The notes beneath the pieces are model-generated. The model was not told the origin of the DNA. It searched no databases and was given only the letters and a program-made list of their open reading frames with translations. From Bacteroidota bacterium (GTDB lineage: Bacteria > Bacteroidota > Bacteroidia > Chitinophagales > Saprospiraceae), in contig JAIUPL010000015.1 of the NCBI GenBank assembly GCA_020160935.1, forward strand, positions 62,001-126,000: a stretch of 64,000 bases of DNA, written 5' to 3'. The first letter of the stretch is position 1. Every line of letters starts with the position of its first letter. Shown here piece by piece: positions 1 to 8,021 of this stretch. Both the position numbers and the translations under genes were made by a program.

Positions 1-384
1 CTCACCTTGTTGTTTCACCGCGCATTCAAAAAACTGCCGCTGACGCTGAACATATTCGATGCGATCGGACTGGGTTTTGCCACCATTGTGGGGCTGCAAC
101 GCGGACTGGAGGCTCAACTCAGCCCCACTATCTGTGTCACGCTGGGTATGGTGAGCGGCTGCTTTGGCGGCGTGGTGCGCGATGTGCTGCTCAATGAAAT
201 TCCGCTGGTGTTTCGGAAAGACATTTATGCATCGGCGTCGTTGCTGGGTGGCCTGCTGTTTTTTCTATTTTCTGCCTGGGAAATGGTGGCGCCGCTGGCG
301 GCTACACTATCGATTTTGGCAGTGGTGTTGCTGCGGCTGGCGGTGATGCGGTTTGGGTGGAGATTGCCGGATGTGAGGGGGTAG
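1..384 (+). CDS. TRIC-type (UPF0126) membrane channel protein, C-terminal part
   Basis: The frame is open from the first base, so the N-terminus lies outside the window and 127 residues are visible. The family (UPF0126/TRIC, YicG-like) forms trimeric cation or small-molecule channels in the inner membrane, built from two repeats of three helices. What is visible matches the second repeat: an FDAIGLGFATIVGLQ segment, then the conserved GGVVRDVL...IPLVFRKDIYA block, then two hydrophobic helices. The stop lies 24 bases from the stop of the convergent nucleotidyltransferase gene. The substrate cannot be told from sequence. Confidence 0.85.
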   Translation, partial: LTLLFHRAFKKLPLTLNIFDAIGLGFATIVGLQRGLEAQLSPTICVTLGMVSGCFGGVVRDVLLNEIPLVFRKDIYASASLLGGLLFFLFSAWEMVAPLAATLSILAVVLLRLAVMRFGWRLPDVRG

Positions 385-408
385 TTTGCAATTGCTTTCT
401 CTATGTCT

Positions 409-744
409 TCAAGCCATACTTTGACTTCCACTTGCATACACAAGCATTTTTTGTTCATTAAGCAGATTTTCAAACACCCTGTTTTTTATTGCTTTTTGTT
501 CGAGCAAGTCTATCTTCCTTCCAAATATTCGCTCCAGTTCAAATTTCAACTCAAAATAGTTTTCTGCATATTCAATCGGGTCATCCGAACTAATAGAGAC
601 AACAAAGTCCATATCACTTGCCTCATTAAACTTTTCAGTGAGTATGGACCCAAATACATATAGTTTGTCTACCTTATGGGACAAACATGCTTCATTCAAT
701 TCCTTGATATGTTGATGAATTAATCGCACTTTTAAATTTTTCAT
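409..744 (-). CDS. MNT-type minimal nucleotidyltransferase, without a HEPN partner
   Basis: A 111-residue protein, if the start is the ATG at 744 (MKNLKVR). An ATG ten codons further upstream is also in frame but lies in a terminator-like T run. The GS-x10-D-x-D signature of DNA polymerase beta-type minimal nucleotidyltransferases is intact (G32, S33, D44, D46). In the family such proteins are often antitoxins that AMPylate a HEPN RNase encoded next door (HEPN-MNT). No HEPN gene is present on either side: one neighbour is the channel gene, the other the divergent NADH dehydrogenase. It is therefore an orphan, or it acts on a partner elsewhere. The cellular role is inferred from the family only. 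Confidence 0.75.
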   Translation of the reverse strand: MKNLKVRLIHQHIKELNEACLSHKVDKLYVFGSILTEKFNEASDMDFVVSISSDDPIEYAENYFELKFELERIFGRKIDLLEQKAIKNRVFENLLNEQKMLVYASGSQSMA

Positions 745-768
745 TGCAAATATAGGTTTTTGCACCAA

Positions 769-791
769 AAACAAAAAGCCGGATTCCCGGC
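769..791 (-). terminator. intrinsic terminator-like hairpin upstream of the nucleotidyltransferase
   Basis: Read on the minus strand it is GCCGG-GAAT-CCGGC followed by TTTTTGTTTTT, a good rho-independent terminator. It ends about 25 bases before the ATG of the minus-strand nucleotidyltransferase. No convincing minus-strand gene lies before it, so the transcript it would stop is unknown. Confidence 0.6.
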
Positions 792-1045
792 GCTACCCAT
801 CCCCATCCACAAAAAATACCTTTCATCCGTTCTCCCATCCAGCAACAGCGGGAATTTTTAAAACGAGGCAATCCCAAAATATTATTCCGAGCGCGCCCTC
901 CAACCCGGTCCCAAAACAAACTTTCAATTTTTTTTGAAAATTAACATTCAGAATAAAAACTATCCTCTCGCTCATTCGTTTAACCAATACAAAACATTCT
1001 TCTGAAAGCACACAACTACCTCTTCTCACAAAGCCCTACCCTGCT
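792..1045. other. non-coding region upstream of the NADH dehydrogenase
   Basis: AT-rich stretch before ndh with runs such as TTTTTTTTGAAAA. It should hold the ndh promoter, but I find no clean Bacteroidota -33/-7 pair. Minus-strand frames here have no recognisable product. Confidence 0.4.
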
Positions 1046-2341
1046 ATGCAATTCAACATACCGGACACAGGCCAGAAACGTGTAGTGATTGTCGGCGGCG
1101 GATTCGCCGGCCTCACGCTGGCCCGCAAACTCAGCAAGTCCAAGAAGTTTCAGATCGTCCTGATCGACAAAAACAACTACCACCAGTTCCAGCCGCTTTT
1201 TTATCAGGTAGCCATGGCAGGCCTGGAACCTTCGAGCATCGTTTTCCCGCTGCGCAAGGTGTTTCAAAACAACAAAGACGTATTGATTCGGGTCACCAAA
1301 GTCAAATCTGTCGACCCCGTTCAGCGTGAAATCCATACCGACATCGGCTCGCTGCACTACGATTACTTAGTACTGGCCATCGGAGCCGACACCAACTGGT
1401 ACGGCAACGAACAGGTGCGCGCCAATGCCATTCCCATGAAGTCGGTAAGTGAAGCGCTGTACCTGCGCAACACCATTTTTGAAGATTACGAACGCGCCGT
1501 GACGGCCCCCAACGCCGAAGAACGCCAGCACTACCTCGACATTGTGGTGGTAGGCGGCGGCCCGACCGGCGTGGAAGTAGCAGGCTCGCTGGCAGAAATG
1601 CGCAACCTCATCATCCCGAAAGATTACAGCGACCTCGACCGGCGCGAGATCAATATTCACCTTATCCACGGCGACCCGAGGCTGCTCAACACCATGTCGC
1701 CCCAGGCCTCCGAACAAGCGGAAAAATTCCTCCGTGAACTCGGCGTTCAACTCTGGATGGATAAAGTGGTAAAAAACTACGATGGCAAAACGGTGTTTGT
1801 AGACGACGGCTCCACGATCAGGGCCGACAAGGTTATCTGGGCTGCCGGCATCACCGGCAATACCGTCGAAGGGCTGCCGGAAGCCGCCCGAACCCGTGGC
1901 AATCGCCTGAAAACCAACGCGTTCAATGTCGTAGAAGGCACGGAAAACATTTATGCCCTCGGCGACATCGCCTTTCAGCAGCACGATACGCCCTGGCCCA
2001 ACGGCCACCCGCAGGTTGCCCAGGTAGCCATTCAGCAAGGTAAAAACCTGGCATCCAATCTGTTGAAAATGGAAAAAGGGCAGCAGCCCTCGCCGTTTAA
2101 ATACCGTGACCTCGGCTCTATGGCTACCATCGGTCGCCACAAAGCGGTGGTCGACTTGCCGTTCTGGCGTTTTCAGGGTCTTTTTGCGTGGTTTACCTGG
2201 CTGTTCGTACACCTGTTCGCCATTCTCGGCGCCAAAAACAAGGTGATTATTTTCCTCAACTGGGTGTGGAACTATTTGACGTATGACCAGAGTTTGAGGC
2301 TGGTGATCAAGCCGTGGAAGAGAACAAGTCCTGAGTCCTGA
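1046..2341 (+). CDS. ndh: type II NADH dehydrogenase (NAD(P)/FAD-dependent oxidoreductase)
   Basis: A 431-residue flavoprotein of the NDH-2 family, which passes electrons from NADH to quinone at the inner face of the membrane without pumping protons. The FAD-binding Rossmann motif GGGFAG is at 17-22 and the NADH-binding motif VVVGGGPTGVEVAG at 167-180. The second FAD contact is the ALGDIAF segment near residue 305. The C-terminal 55 residues are rich in Trp and Phe, as expected for the membrane-anchoring amphipathic helices of this family. The last residues (SPES) and the stop codon are encoded by the first units of a downstream inverted repeat, so the native C-terminus may have been altered by that element. 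Confidence 0.9.
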   Translation: MQFNIPDTGQKRVVIVGGGFAGLTLARKLSKSKKFQIVLIDKNNYHQFQPLFYQVAMAGLEPSSIVFPLRKVFQNNKDVLIRVTKVKSVDPVQREIHTDIGSLHYDYLVLAIGADTNWYGNEQVRANAIPMKSVSEALYLRNTIFEDYERAVTAPNAEERQHYLDIVVVGGGPTGVEVAGSLAEMRNLIIPKDYSDLDRREINIHLIHGDPRLLNTMSPQASEQAEKFLRELGVQLWMDKVVKNYDGKTVFVDDGSTIRADKVIWAAGITGNTVEGLPEAARTRGNRLKTNAFNVVEGTENIYALGDIAFQQHDTPWPNGHPQVAQVAIQQGKNLASNLLKMEKGQQPSPFKYRDLGSMATIGRHKAVVDLPFWRFQGLFAWFTWLFVHLFAILGAKNKVIIFLNWVWNYLTYDQSLRLVIKPWKRTSPES

Positions 2342-2477
2342 GTCGTTAGTCCTAAGTCCCAAGTCCTAAGTCCGTAGAGTACACGTTGATACCTTTGGTA
2401 TTTATCAATAATGTATGCCAAGGGTATCAATGTGTACTCTACGGACTTAGGACTTAGGACTCAGGACTTAGGACTCA
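2326..2477. repeat. family A hairpin with AAGTCCTAAGTCC-type tandem arms, between convergent genes
   Basis: Left arm (2326-2398) carries AAGTCC/GAGTCC units, then CCGTAGAGTACAC and TTGATACC. The right arm (2421-2477) is its inverted copy. The left arm contains the ndh stop codon, and the right arm contains the stop codon of the convergent DUF6569 gene at 2475-2477. The inner CCGTAGAGTACAC / GTGTACTCTACGG pair is shared with the elements near 6.5, 51.5 and 57.9 kb. It probably works as a bidirectional terminator, whatever its origin. Confidence 0.85.
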
Positions 2478-3470
2478 CTTTTTGAACAAGTGTACCCATT
2501 TCCCATCCACTCCAAATTTCCCAACCGTTTCCGTCGAGGTGGCTTTGGGAGCGGCTAAAGCAGCCACTTCTTTAAATGCTGTTTGTGCAGCATGTTCGCT
2601 GTTGGATTTCCCGCAGGTAGCCGTAGCGGCCTCGGCCACATAGCCGTGTAACAGGGAAGGATATTCGCGGCGAAACAAGTCGGAGTGGCCGAAAATATCG
2701 ACCCCCAGCACCTGATCTCCACACACGGCTACCATGCCTACTACTCCGGCTTCTTGATCAAACTTTCCATCGAAGAAACGGAGGTAGGCGTCGCGACGGT
2801 TTTTCTGGTCATTGGCCGTTTCCAATGCAGCATACGTAGACGTCGAAGAAGTAGCGCCGTTGGCTTCCGTCACGCTGGCAACGGCTGCCCACACCTCATG
2901 CTGGCTTCCGCTGCGCTGCACGGCCTGCCGCACTTTCGGACTGGCCACACTGTAGTAGCCACTGAAGGCGTACAATTTTTGCTGTTCCGGGCTGGCCGTA
3001 GTATCCTGGTAACGCCAGCGGCCTTTTTCCACACAAAACACATCCATATTCCGAATGGTACCGGGCATCACGATCTGGTCGTTGGCAATAACGCGGTCCT
3101 GTTTCCCGCCAGTGACGACATCGCCGGAAAGGATATATACCGTGTCACGGCTTTTGTTTTGCACCGTCAGCAGGTTGTAGGTACGCTCGTCGGAGCGGCC
3201 AAACTGTTTTTGTTCGGTGATACGGAAGCCGGGCGTTTGAATGCTTTCCGACAGGGTTTTCAGGCTCGCCAGGCTGGCCTGCGCATCCAGCACCGAAGCG
3301 TCGGCAATGATCGGATACAGCCGCAGGTTTTCATATTGCCAGGCCGGGTTGGCATCGGTACGCAATTGCAGGCCGGATGCTGTTGCGCCGGCATTCGTTT
3401 TCTTATCTTCCTTGCAGGCCGTCATGATTAAAAACAGTACGGCAGTGATGGGGAGCAGTTGTTTTATCAT
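2475..3470 (-). CDS. ARPP-1/DUF6569 family lipoprotein
   Basis: Start chosen at the ATG at 3470 (MIKQLLPITAVLF), which gives a 331-residue protein with a lipoprotein signal ending in MTAC. An upstream in-frame ATG would only add a non-signal extension. The body matches the ARPP-1 (DUF6569) family: YENLRLYPI near the start, then LSGDVVTGGKQDRVIAN and VFCVEKGRWRY. In this family these motifs precede a conserved all-beta core. The biochemical role of the family is not established. It is expected in the cell envelope, facing the periplasm or surface. It is convergent with ndh and shares the hairpin between them. No catalytic residues can be assigned. Confidence 0.75.
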   Translation of the reverse strand: MIKQLLPITAVLFLIMTACKEDKKTNAGATASGLQLRTDANPAWQYENLRLYPIIADASVLDAQASLASLKTLSESIQTPGFRITEQKQFGRSDERTYNLLTVQNKSRDTVYILSGDVVTGGKQDRVIANDQIVMPGTIRNMDVFCVEKGRWRYQDTTASPEQQKLYAFSGYYSVASPKVRQAVQRSGSQHEVWAAVASVTEANGATSSTSTYAALETANDQKNRRDAYLRFFDGKFDQEAGVVGMVAVCGDQVLGVDIFGHSDLFRREYPSLLHGYVAEAATATCGKSNSEHAAQTAFKEVAALAAPKATSTETVGKFGVDGKWVHLFKK

Positions 3471-3700
3471 AGGAGTGGTGATGGGTGAATGGGAAAATCT
3501 ATAGATCATTCTATTTCATCGGTTCGATTGGGAATTCAAATGTACCGGCATTCCGGCGGAGAGGCAATTTTTTTTCAAGGCCCGCCACATTTCCATTATT
3601 TTCACCCGCTCCGGAAAAAAAAATTCACCGACTTGTAACATCGTCTCCGCTACCGCGTCTTCCTTTCAACAACGCGCCAAACAACACCTGTCAACACTTT

Positions 3701-4216
3701 ATGAATTGGACCATCTTTCACGAGCAGGTATTTCCTATCCGGCACAAACTCTACCGATTTGCCCTGCGCATTACAGGTAGTGTTCATGAAGCCGAGGACG
3801 TCGTGCAGGAGGTACTTGAAAAAGTGTGGAAAACCTCGGCCGATCATTCGGCTACGGTGCAGAACTGGGAAGCGTGGTGTATGACCCTGACGAGAAACCG
3901 CTCGCTCGACAAAACCCGAAGCCAGTCGCTGCGCCGAACGGCTCCTCTGGAAAACCTGAGCGAACGCCGAACCGATACGCTCAACCCCGCAGAAGCGGCC
4001 GAGAGCAACGACCTGACGGAGAATATAAAGCGAATGATGCAAGAACTCCCTGAAAAACAACGACTTGTAATGCACCTGCGCGATATTGAGGAACTGACGT
4101 ACGACGAAATTGCCGAAACACTTTCCATCACGCTCGATCAGGTAAAAATAAACCTTCACAGAGCCAGAAAAACGATTCGAACAATGATTTTGGAGAGAGA
4201 ACGGATAAGTGGTTGA
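3701..4216 (+). CDS. ECF-type RNA polymerase sigma factor
   Basis: 171 residues from the ATG at 3701 (MNWTIFHEQVFPIRHKLYRFA). The frame continues upstream to 3485, but that part does not resemble the family. Region 2 is seen in the segment AEDVVQEVLEKVWK, and region 4 in LPEKQRLVMHLRDIEELTYDEIAETLSI with its helix-turn-helix. Size and architecture are those of extracytoplasmic-function sigma factors, which direct RNA polymerase to a small regulon after an envelope signal. The next gene encodes a single-span protein placed like an anti-sigma factor, followed by two DUF4252 genes. This sigma/membrane protein/DUF4252 arrangement recurs in Bacteroidota. The TGA stop lies in the first unit of a GGTTGAG repeat. 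Confidence 0.88.
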   Translation: MNWTIFHEQVFPIRHKLYRFALRITGSVHEAEDVVQEVLEKVWKTSADHSATVQNWEAWCMTLTRNRSLDKTRSQSLRRTAPLENLSERRTDTLNPAEAAESNDLTENIKRMMQELPEKQRLVMHLRDIEELTYDEIAETLSITLDQVKINLHRARKTIRTMILERERISG

Positions 4217-4350
4217 GTGGTTGAGTTGTTGAGGGGTTGAGGGGTTGAAGGATTTGATGCCTCACGACTCGAAAAATCAAAAAATTGATCCTTACAACAA
4301 CTGCAAATCCTCAACTACTCAACCCATCAACTACTCAACCCTCCCCCCCA
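4210..4350. repeat. inverted GGTTGAG-type tandem repeats
   Basis: GGTTGAG/TTGTTGAGG units starting at the sigma-factor stop codon (4210-4252) face CTCAACTACTCAACCC units at 4311-4350, with a loop of about 60 bases. The segment could fold into an imperfect hairpin in the mRNA between the sigma factor and the next gene. Confidence 0.7.
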
Positions 4351-4372
4351 TCAACCACAAAAACACATCCAC

Positions 4373-4993
4373 ATGTTCCAACTACAACACATCGAAGCCT
4401 TGCTCGAAAAATTCTGGGAAGGCGACACCACGCTCGAAGAAGAGCGTATGCTGAAAGCCTATTTCGCTTCCGGCCAGGTCGATGACAGCCTGAAGCAGTA
4501 TGCGCCCTTTTTTCAGGTGCTGCGCCAGGAACAGGCTGTGGAACTCCAACGCCCGCCAGTCGTAACGGAAATACGCCCGGTTACCTACAACTGGAAGCCC
4601 TGGCTTGCAGCAGCATCTGTGGCCCTGTTGTTGTCAGCCGGTTGGTGGTGGCACAGCCGACCGAACGTAGATGTACCCTATACAGCAGAAGTGCCACGAA
4701 GCACTACTCCGGTAACACAACCAGAGGCGCCCGTTCAGCCTCCAACCGCACAGTTAGCCTCGGAAACACCCGTACAATCAACCGGTTTTTTCAGGCGCAA
4801 AATCAATGCACACAAACCTTCACCGACGCCTCAACTCAATGAAGAAGAAGAAAAAGCCATGCAGGAAATCAAAGCAGCCCTCGCATTGGTATCTTCCAAA
4901 TTGAAAAAAGGCCGCCAGGAAGCCGTCAAAGGCACCGAACACCTGGAAACAATGGATAAGGTGTTTAAGAAGAAGAGAGACGGAGAGGGTTAG
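4373..4993 (+). CDS. single-pass membrane protein, putative anti-sigma or sigma-linked factor
   Basis: 206 residues with no family I can name. The first 65 residues are acidic and helical (LLEKFWEGDTTLEEERMLKAYF), which is how many Bacteroidota anti-sigma factors begin (a short zinc-free N-terminal domain). One membrane span follows at about 80-95 (WLAAASVALLLSAGWWW). A Pro/Thr/Gln-rich linker and a Lys/Glu-rich C-terminus come next, presumably outside the membrane. It lies 156 bases after the ECF sigma gene, in the same direction. The anti-sigma role is inferred from position, topology and the EEE(R)ML motif. The TAG stop lies in the first unit of the next tandem repeat. Confidence 0.6.
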   Translation: MFQLQHIEALLEKFWEGDTTLEEERMLKAYFASGQVDDSLKQYAPFFQVLRQEQAVELQRPPVVTEIRPVTYNWKPWLAAASVALLLSAGWWWHSRPNVDVPYTAEVPRSTTPVTQPEAPVQPPTAQLASETPVQSTGFFRRKINAHKPSPTPQLNEEEEKAMQEIKAALALVSSKLKKGRQEAVKGTEHLETMDKVFKKKRDGEG

Positions 4994-5135
4994 AGAGTGA
5001 GAGAGTGAGAGAGTGAGAGGGTGAGAGAGTGAGAGAGTGAGAGAGTGAGAGAGGGTTAGAGAGTGAGATAGTGAGAGAGTGAGAGAGTGAGAGGGTGAGA
5101 GAGTGAGAGGGTGAGAGGGTGAGAGGGTGAGAGAA
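4985..5135. repeat. GAGAGAGT/GAGAGGGT polypurine tandem repeat
   Basis: About 150 bases made almost only of GAGAGTGA and GAGAGGGT units, beginning at the stop codon of the upstream gene and ending about 57 bases before the next ATG. Nearly all bases are purines on the plus strand, apart from the T of each unit. Each unit carries stop codons in more than one frame. No inverted partner is seen. Confidence 0.9.
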
Positions 5136-5191
5136 ATTAGATGTCAAGTATCAAAATCATATCAGTTTCAAACAAAAACAAAGTTGAGTCT

Positions 5192-5770
5192 ATGAAAAAG
5201 CAGTTTTTTCTGATCCTTACAGTCGTGCTGGGCACCATCCTGCAAGCACAGGCACAAAACGACGGTATCACCCGTTTCTTCAAACAATACGAAGACGACG
5301 AGCGCTTCACGATGGTGTACGTCAGCCCAAAAATGTTCCAAATGGTCGCCAAAATCGAAACCGATGACGAAGACTGGAACAACATCCGTGAAGTGGTGAA
5401 AGACCTTGGCGGCCTGCGCGTACTCACTGCCGACAGCATCGGCGACGGCGTAGCCATGTACAAATCTGCCCTGTCCAGAGTACCTCAAAACGAATACTCC
5501 GAACTGCTGACCGTTCGCGATGGCAAAGAAAATGTACGCTTCTGGATCAAAGACAGCGGCAATATCATCGAAGAATTGCTGTTGCTCGTGGGTTCTGAAG
5601 ACGAATTCACTATGCTGAGTTTTACGGGTAAAATCGACCTCGACAAAATTTCCCAACTGTCGAAAAGCCTCGACATCGATGGCGCAGAGCACCTGGGTAA
5701 AATCAAGGGCTCGAAAAATAAGGACAAAGACAAGAACAAGGGCGAAGACAAAGAAGAAGACAAAAACTAA
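5192..5770 (+). CDS. DUF4252 protein, secreted, first of a pair
   Basis: 192 residues from the ATG at 5192 (MKKQFFLILTVVLG), which begins a clear signal peptide ending in AQA. The frame extends upstream to 5141 but without signal character. The body fits DUF4252: short beta strands FTMVYVSPKMFQMV, a helix, and a C-terminal SFTGKIDLDKISQLS segment. The family is common next to ECF sigma and anti-sigma genes in Bacteroidota. Its function is unknown. The last 20 residues are a Lys/Asp/Glu run. The next gene starts 13 bases downstream and encodes a second member, so the two are probably co-transcribed. Confidence 0.75.
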   Translation: MKKQFFLILTVVLGTILQAQAQNDGITRFFKQYEDDERFTMVYVSPKMFQMVAKIETDDEDWNNIREVVKDLGGLRVLTADSIGDGVAMYKSALSRVPQNEYSELLTVRDGKENVRFWIKDSGNIIEELLLLVGSEDEFTMLSFTGKIDLDKISQLSKSLDIDGAEHLGKIKGSKNKDKDKNKGEDKEEDKN

Positions 5771-5783
5771 AACCCTCTTTGCG

Positions 5784-6314
5784 ATGAAAACATTTCTTAG
5801 CATTATCTGCTTCCTGTTCTTTGCCCATACCCTGTCCGCTCAAGACGGATGGTTGTACTGGAAATACAAGGATTACGACGGAATGGCCTTTACTGTACCC
5901 AGATGGGTAGTGGATGCCGGCTCCTGGTTTCTCGATGAAAAAGCGGAGCGCAAACTCCTGCGCCGGGTCGACAAAGTACGGTTCATGGTTTTTGAAAATG
6001 ACATGAACCCGGTGTCTGATCGCGATATGAAAAAATTTACCCGCAAAGCGCACCGCCGCGAACTGGAAGACCTGGTGGTCGTGCGCGATGGCAAAACGCA
6101 GGTGCGCGTCATGGGCAAAGAAAAACGCGGCATCCTGCGGAAAGTGGTGGTGCTCGTTCATTCTCCTGAAGATTTTGTGTTCGTCAGTGTGAAAGGCCGC
6201 CTGCGCCTGAACGACATCAACCATATTATCGAGAAATACGACAAGGAAGACAAAGGCAAAAAGGATAAACCAATGGTGCCGCCTGTCGTGAAAATTCCGG
6301 TATCCAGGGTGTAG
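5784..6314 (+). CDS. DUF4252-like secreted protein, second of a pair
   Basis: 176 residues from the ATG at 5784 (MKTFLSIICFLFFA), with a signal peptide ending at LSA. The middle and end (VRFMVFENDMNPVS, ELEDLVVVRDGKTQVRVMGK, FVSVKGRLRLNDINHII) parallel the preceding DUF4252 protein, so it is probably a diverged tandem duplicate. It is more basic than its partner (many Lys/Arg). Its place 13 bases after the first copy, under the ECF sigma cluster, suggests the same regulation. Function unknown. Confidence 0.7.
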   Translation: MKTFLSIICFLFFAHTLSAQDGWLYWKYKDYDGMAFTVPRWVVDAGSWFLDEKAERKLLRRVDKVRFMVFENDMNPVSDRDMKKFTRKAHRRELEDLVVVRDGKTQVRVMGKEKRGILRKVVVLVHSPEDFVFVSVKGRLRLNDINHIIEKYDKEDKGKKDKPMVPPVVKIPVSRV

Positions 6315-6337
6315 TTGATATTCCTTCAAGAATACGG

Positions 6338-6376
6338 AATCCCGAATGTTGCTTTTGCAATGTTCGGGATTTTTTA
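6338..6376 (+). terminator. intrinsic terminator after the DUF4252 pair
   Basis: AATCCCGAA and TTCGGGATT form a 9-bp stem, with a further TTGC/GCAA pairing in the loop, followed by TTTTTTATTT. It closes the plus-strand sigma/DUF4252 cluster. Confidence 0.8.
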
Positions 6377-6397
6377 TTTCCTGTAAATTAGTTTTCC

Positions 6398-6590
6398 GTA
6401 GAGCCCGTAGATTAATTTCCCGCAGAACTCGCAGATTTTCCCGCAGAACTCGCAGAACGTAGAGTCCACATTTTGATCGCTTTGAAGAAAAAGGTGTACT
6501 CTACGTTCTGCGAGTTCTGCGGGAAAATCTGCGAGTTCTGCGGGAAACTACTCTACGGAAAATTACTCTACAGACTCTGCGGGAAACAAA
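6398..6590. repeat. family A hairpin with CCCGCAGAACTCGCAGA tandem arms
   Basis: Left arm 6417-6465 holds two CCCGCAGAACTCGCAGA-like units, then AACGTAGAGTCCAC. The right arm 6491-6547 is the inverted copy (GTGTACTCTACGTT and units). The inner loop, TTTTGATCGCTTTGAA, is nearly identical to the loop of the element at 57.9 kb. The element lies between the convergent DUF4252 and uxaC genes, and its last units come within about 8 bases of the uxaC stop. Confidence 0.85.
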
Positions 6591-6591
6591 C

Positions 6592-8001
6592 CTACACCCC
6601 AAAATACCCCTTCGCATTGTTATAACACACATCCTGCACCACCTTGCCTATCCATTCATAATCAGCCGGCAATTCACCATTTTCAATATCCTGGCCAAGG
6701 AGATTGCACAAAATCCGCCGGAAATATTCATGGCGCGGAAACGACAGAAAACTGCGCGAATCGGTCAGCATACCCACAAAACGGCTCAGTAGCCCCATGT
6801 TCGACAGCGCATTGAGTTGCCGTTCCATACCGTCTTTCTGATCCAGAAACCACCAGGCAGAACCCCATTGCACTTTTCCGGCGATGGAGCCGTCGTTGAA
6901 ATTCCCGATCATGGTGGCAAACAGTTCGTTGTCGGCCGGATTTACGTTGTACATAATGGTTTTGGCCAGTTGATTGCCCGAGTCCAGCCGATCAAGGAAT
7001 TTTGATAGCGCGCGCCCTTGTGGCAAATCGCCCATCGAGTCCCAGCCCGTGTCGGGTCCCATTTGTTTCAACATGCGCGTGTTGTTGTTCCGAAACGGTC
7101 CCAGGTGAAATTGCTGCGTCCATTTTTTCTCCCAGTTCCAGGTACCGAAGTACACCAGCATGGCGGATTTAAACTGGCGCACCTCCTTCATTTCCAGCGT
7201 TTTACCGCTGCGTACCCGATTAAAAATCACCTCGATATCCATGTCCGTATAATCCTCTGCATATGCTTCTTCCAGGCCGTGGTCGGACATGCAGGCGCCC
7301 ATTTCGGCAAAATAGTCGTGGCGCATTTTCAAGGCATCCAGAAAATCATGGAAACGGATAATGTCCTTCCTGGAAACCGCTTCCAGTTTCACCAAATAGG
7401 TATTAAACGCCTCCGTATTTTCCACCGCCATTGCCTTGTCAGGCCGAAATGCAGGCAATACCCTGATTTCGAACCCTTCTGCTGCCATTTGCCGATGAGA
7501 CTCCAGGGAATCGGTCGGGTCGTCGGTAGTACACAGCACCCGCACCTGCATTTTTCGCAGCAGGTTGCGCACCGAAAAATCAGGCGTTTGCAACAAGGTA
7601 TTGCAATGCTCATAAATACGGGCGGCCGAAGCAGGTGTCAGCAATTCTTCCACGCCGAAATACCGCATGAGTTCCAGGTGCGTCCAGTGAAACAACGGAT
7701 TACGAATGGTATAAGGTACGGTAGCCGCCCATTGCTGGAATTTCTCCGCATCCGGGCGGCTACCTGTACAATATTCTTCTGCCACACCATTGGCACGCAT
7801 AGCCCTCCATTTGTAATGATCGCCATGCAGCCAAACCTGTGTCAGGTTATCAAATATTCGATCTTCTGCAATTTCGGCCGGAGGTAGATGGTTGTGGTAA
7901 TCGATCAGCGGCATTTTTTCTGCATAATCGAAATACAGCCGTCGGGCCGCTTCAGTTTGCAGCAGAAAGTTGTCGGTAATAAAGGTTGGCTGGGCTTTCA
8001 T
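6592..8001 (-). CDS. uxaC: glucuronate isomerase
   Basis: 469 residues, the usual length for UxaC. The enzyme interconverts D-glucuronate and D-fructuronate (and D-galacturonate and D-tagaturonate), the first cytoplasmic step of hexuronate breakdown. The amidohydrolase-like metal motif DYHNHLPP is at about 34-41, and the family segments WLHGDHYKWRAMRANG, CTTDDPTDSL, FAEMGACMSDHG and GMLTDSRSFLSFPRHEYFRR are intact. It is the last gene of a minus-strand run, 20 bases after the symporter gene. It acts on the glucuronate that the GH67 enzyme of this locus would release from xylan side chains. Confidence 0.93.
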   Translation of the reverse strand: MKAQPTFITDNFLLQTEAARRLYFDYAEKMPLIDYHNHLPPAEIAEDRIFDNLTQVWLHGDHYKWRAMRANGVAEEYCTGSRPDAEKFQQWAATVPYTIRNPLFHWTHLELMRYFGVEELLTPASAARIYEHCNTLLQTPDFSVRNLLRKMQVRVLCTTDDPTDSLESHRQMAAEGFEIRVLPAFRPDKAMAVENTEAFNTYLVKLEAVSRKDIIRFHDFLDALKMRHDYFAEMGACMSDHGLEEAYAEDYTDMDIEVIFNRVRSGKTLEMKEVRQFKSAMLVYFGTWNWEKKWTQQFHLGPFRNNNTRMLKQMGPDTGWDSMGDLPQGRALSKFLDRLDSGNQLAKTIMYNVNPADNELFATMIGNFNDGSIAGKVQWGSAWWFLDQKDGMERQLNALSNMGLLSRFVGMLTDSRSFLSFPRHEYFRRILCNLLGQDIENGELPADYEWIGKVVQDVCYNNAKGYFGV

Positions 8002-8021
8002 ACAAACGTGTTTCGGCGCAT

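Noticed and set aside
1367-2362. A 331-residue minus-strand frame opposite ndh
   Set aside because: Antisense shadow of a high-GC third-position gene; the ndh frame has both nucleotide-binding motifs.
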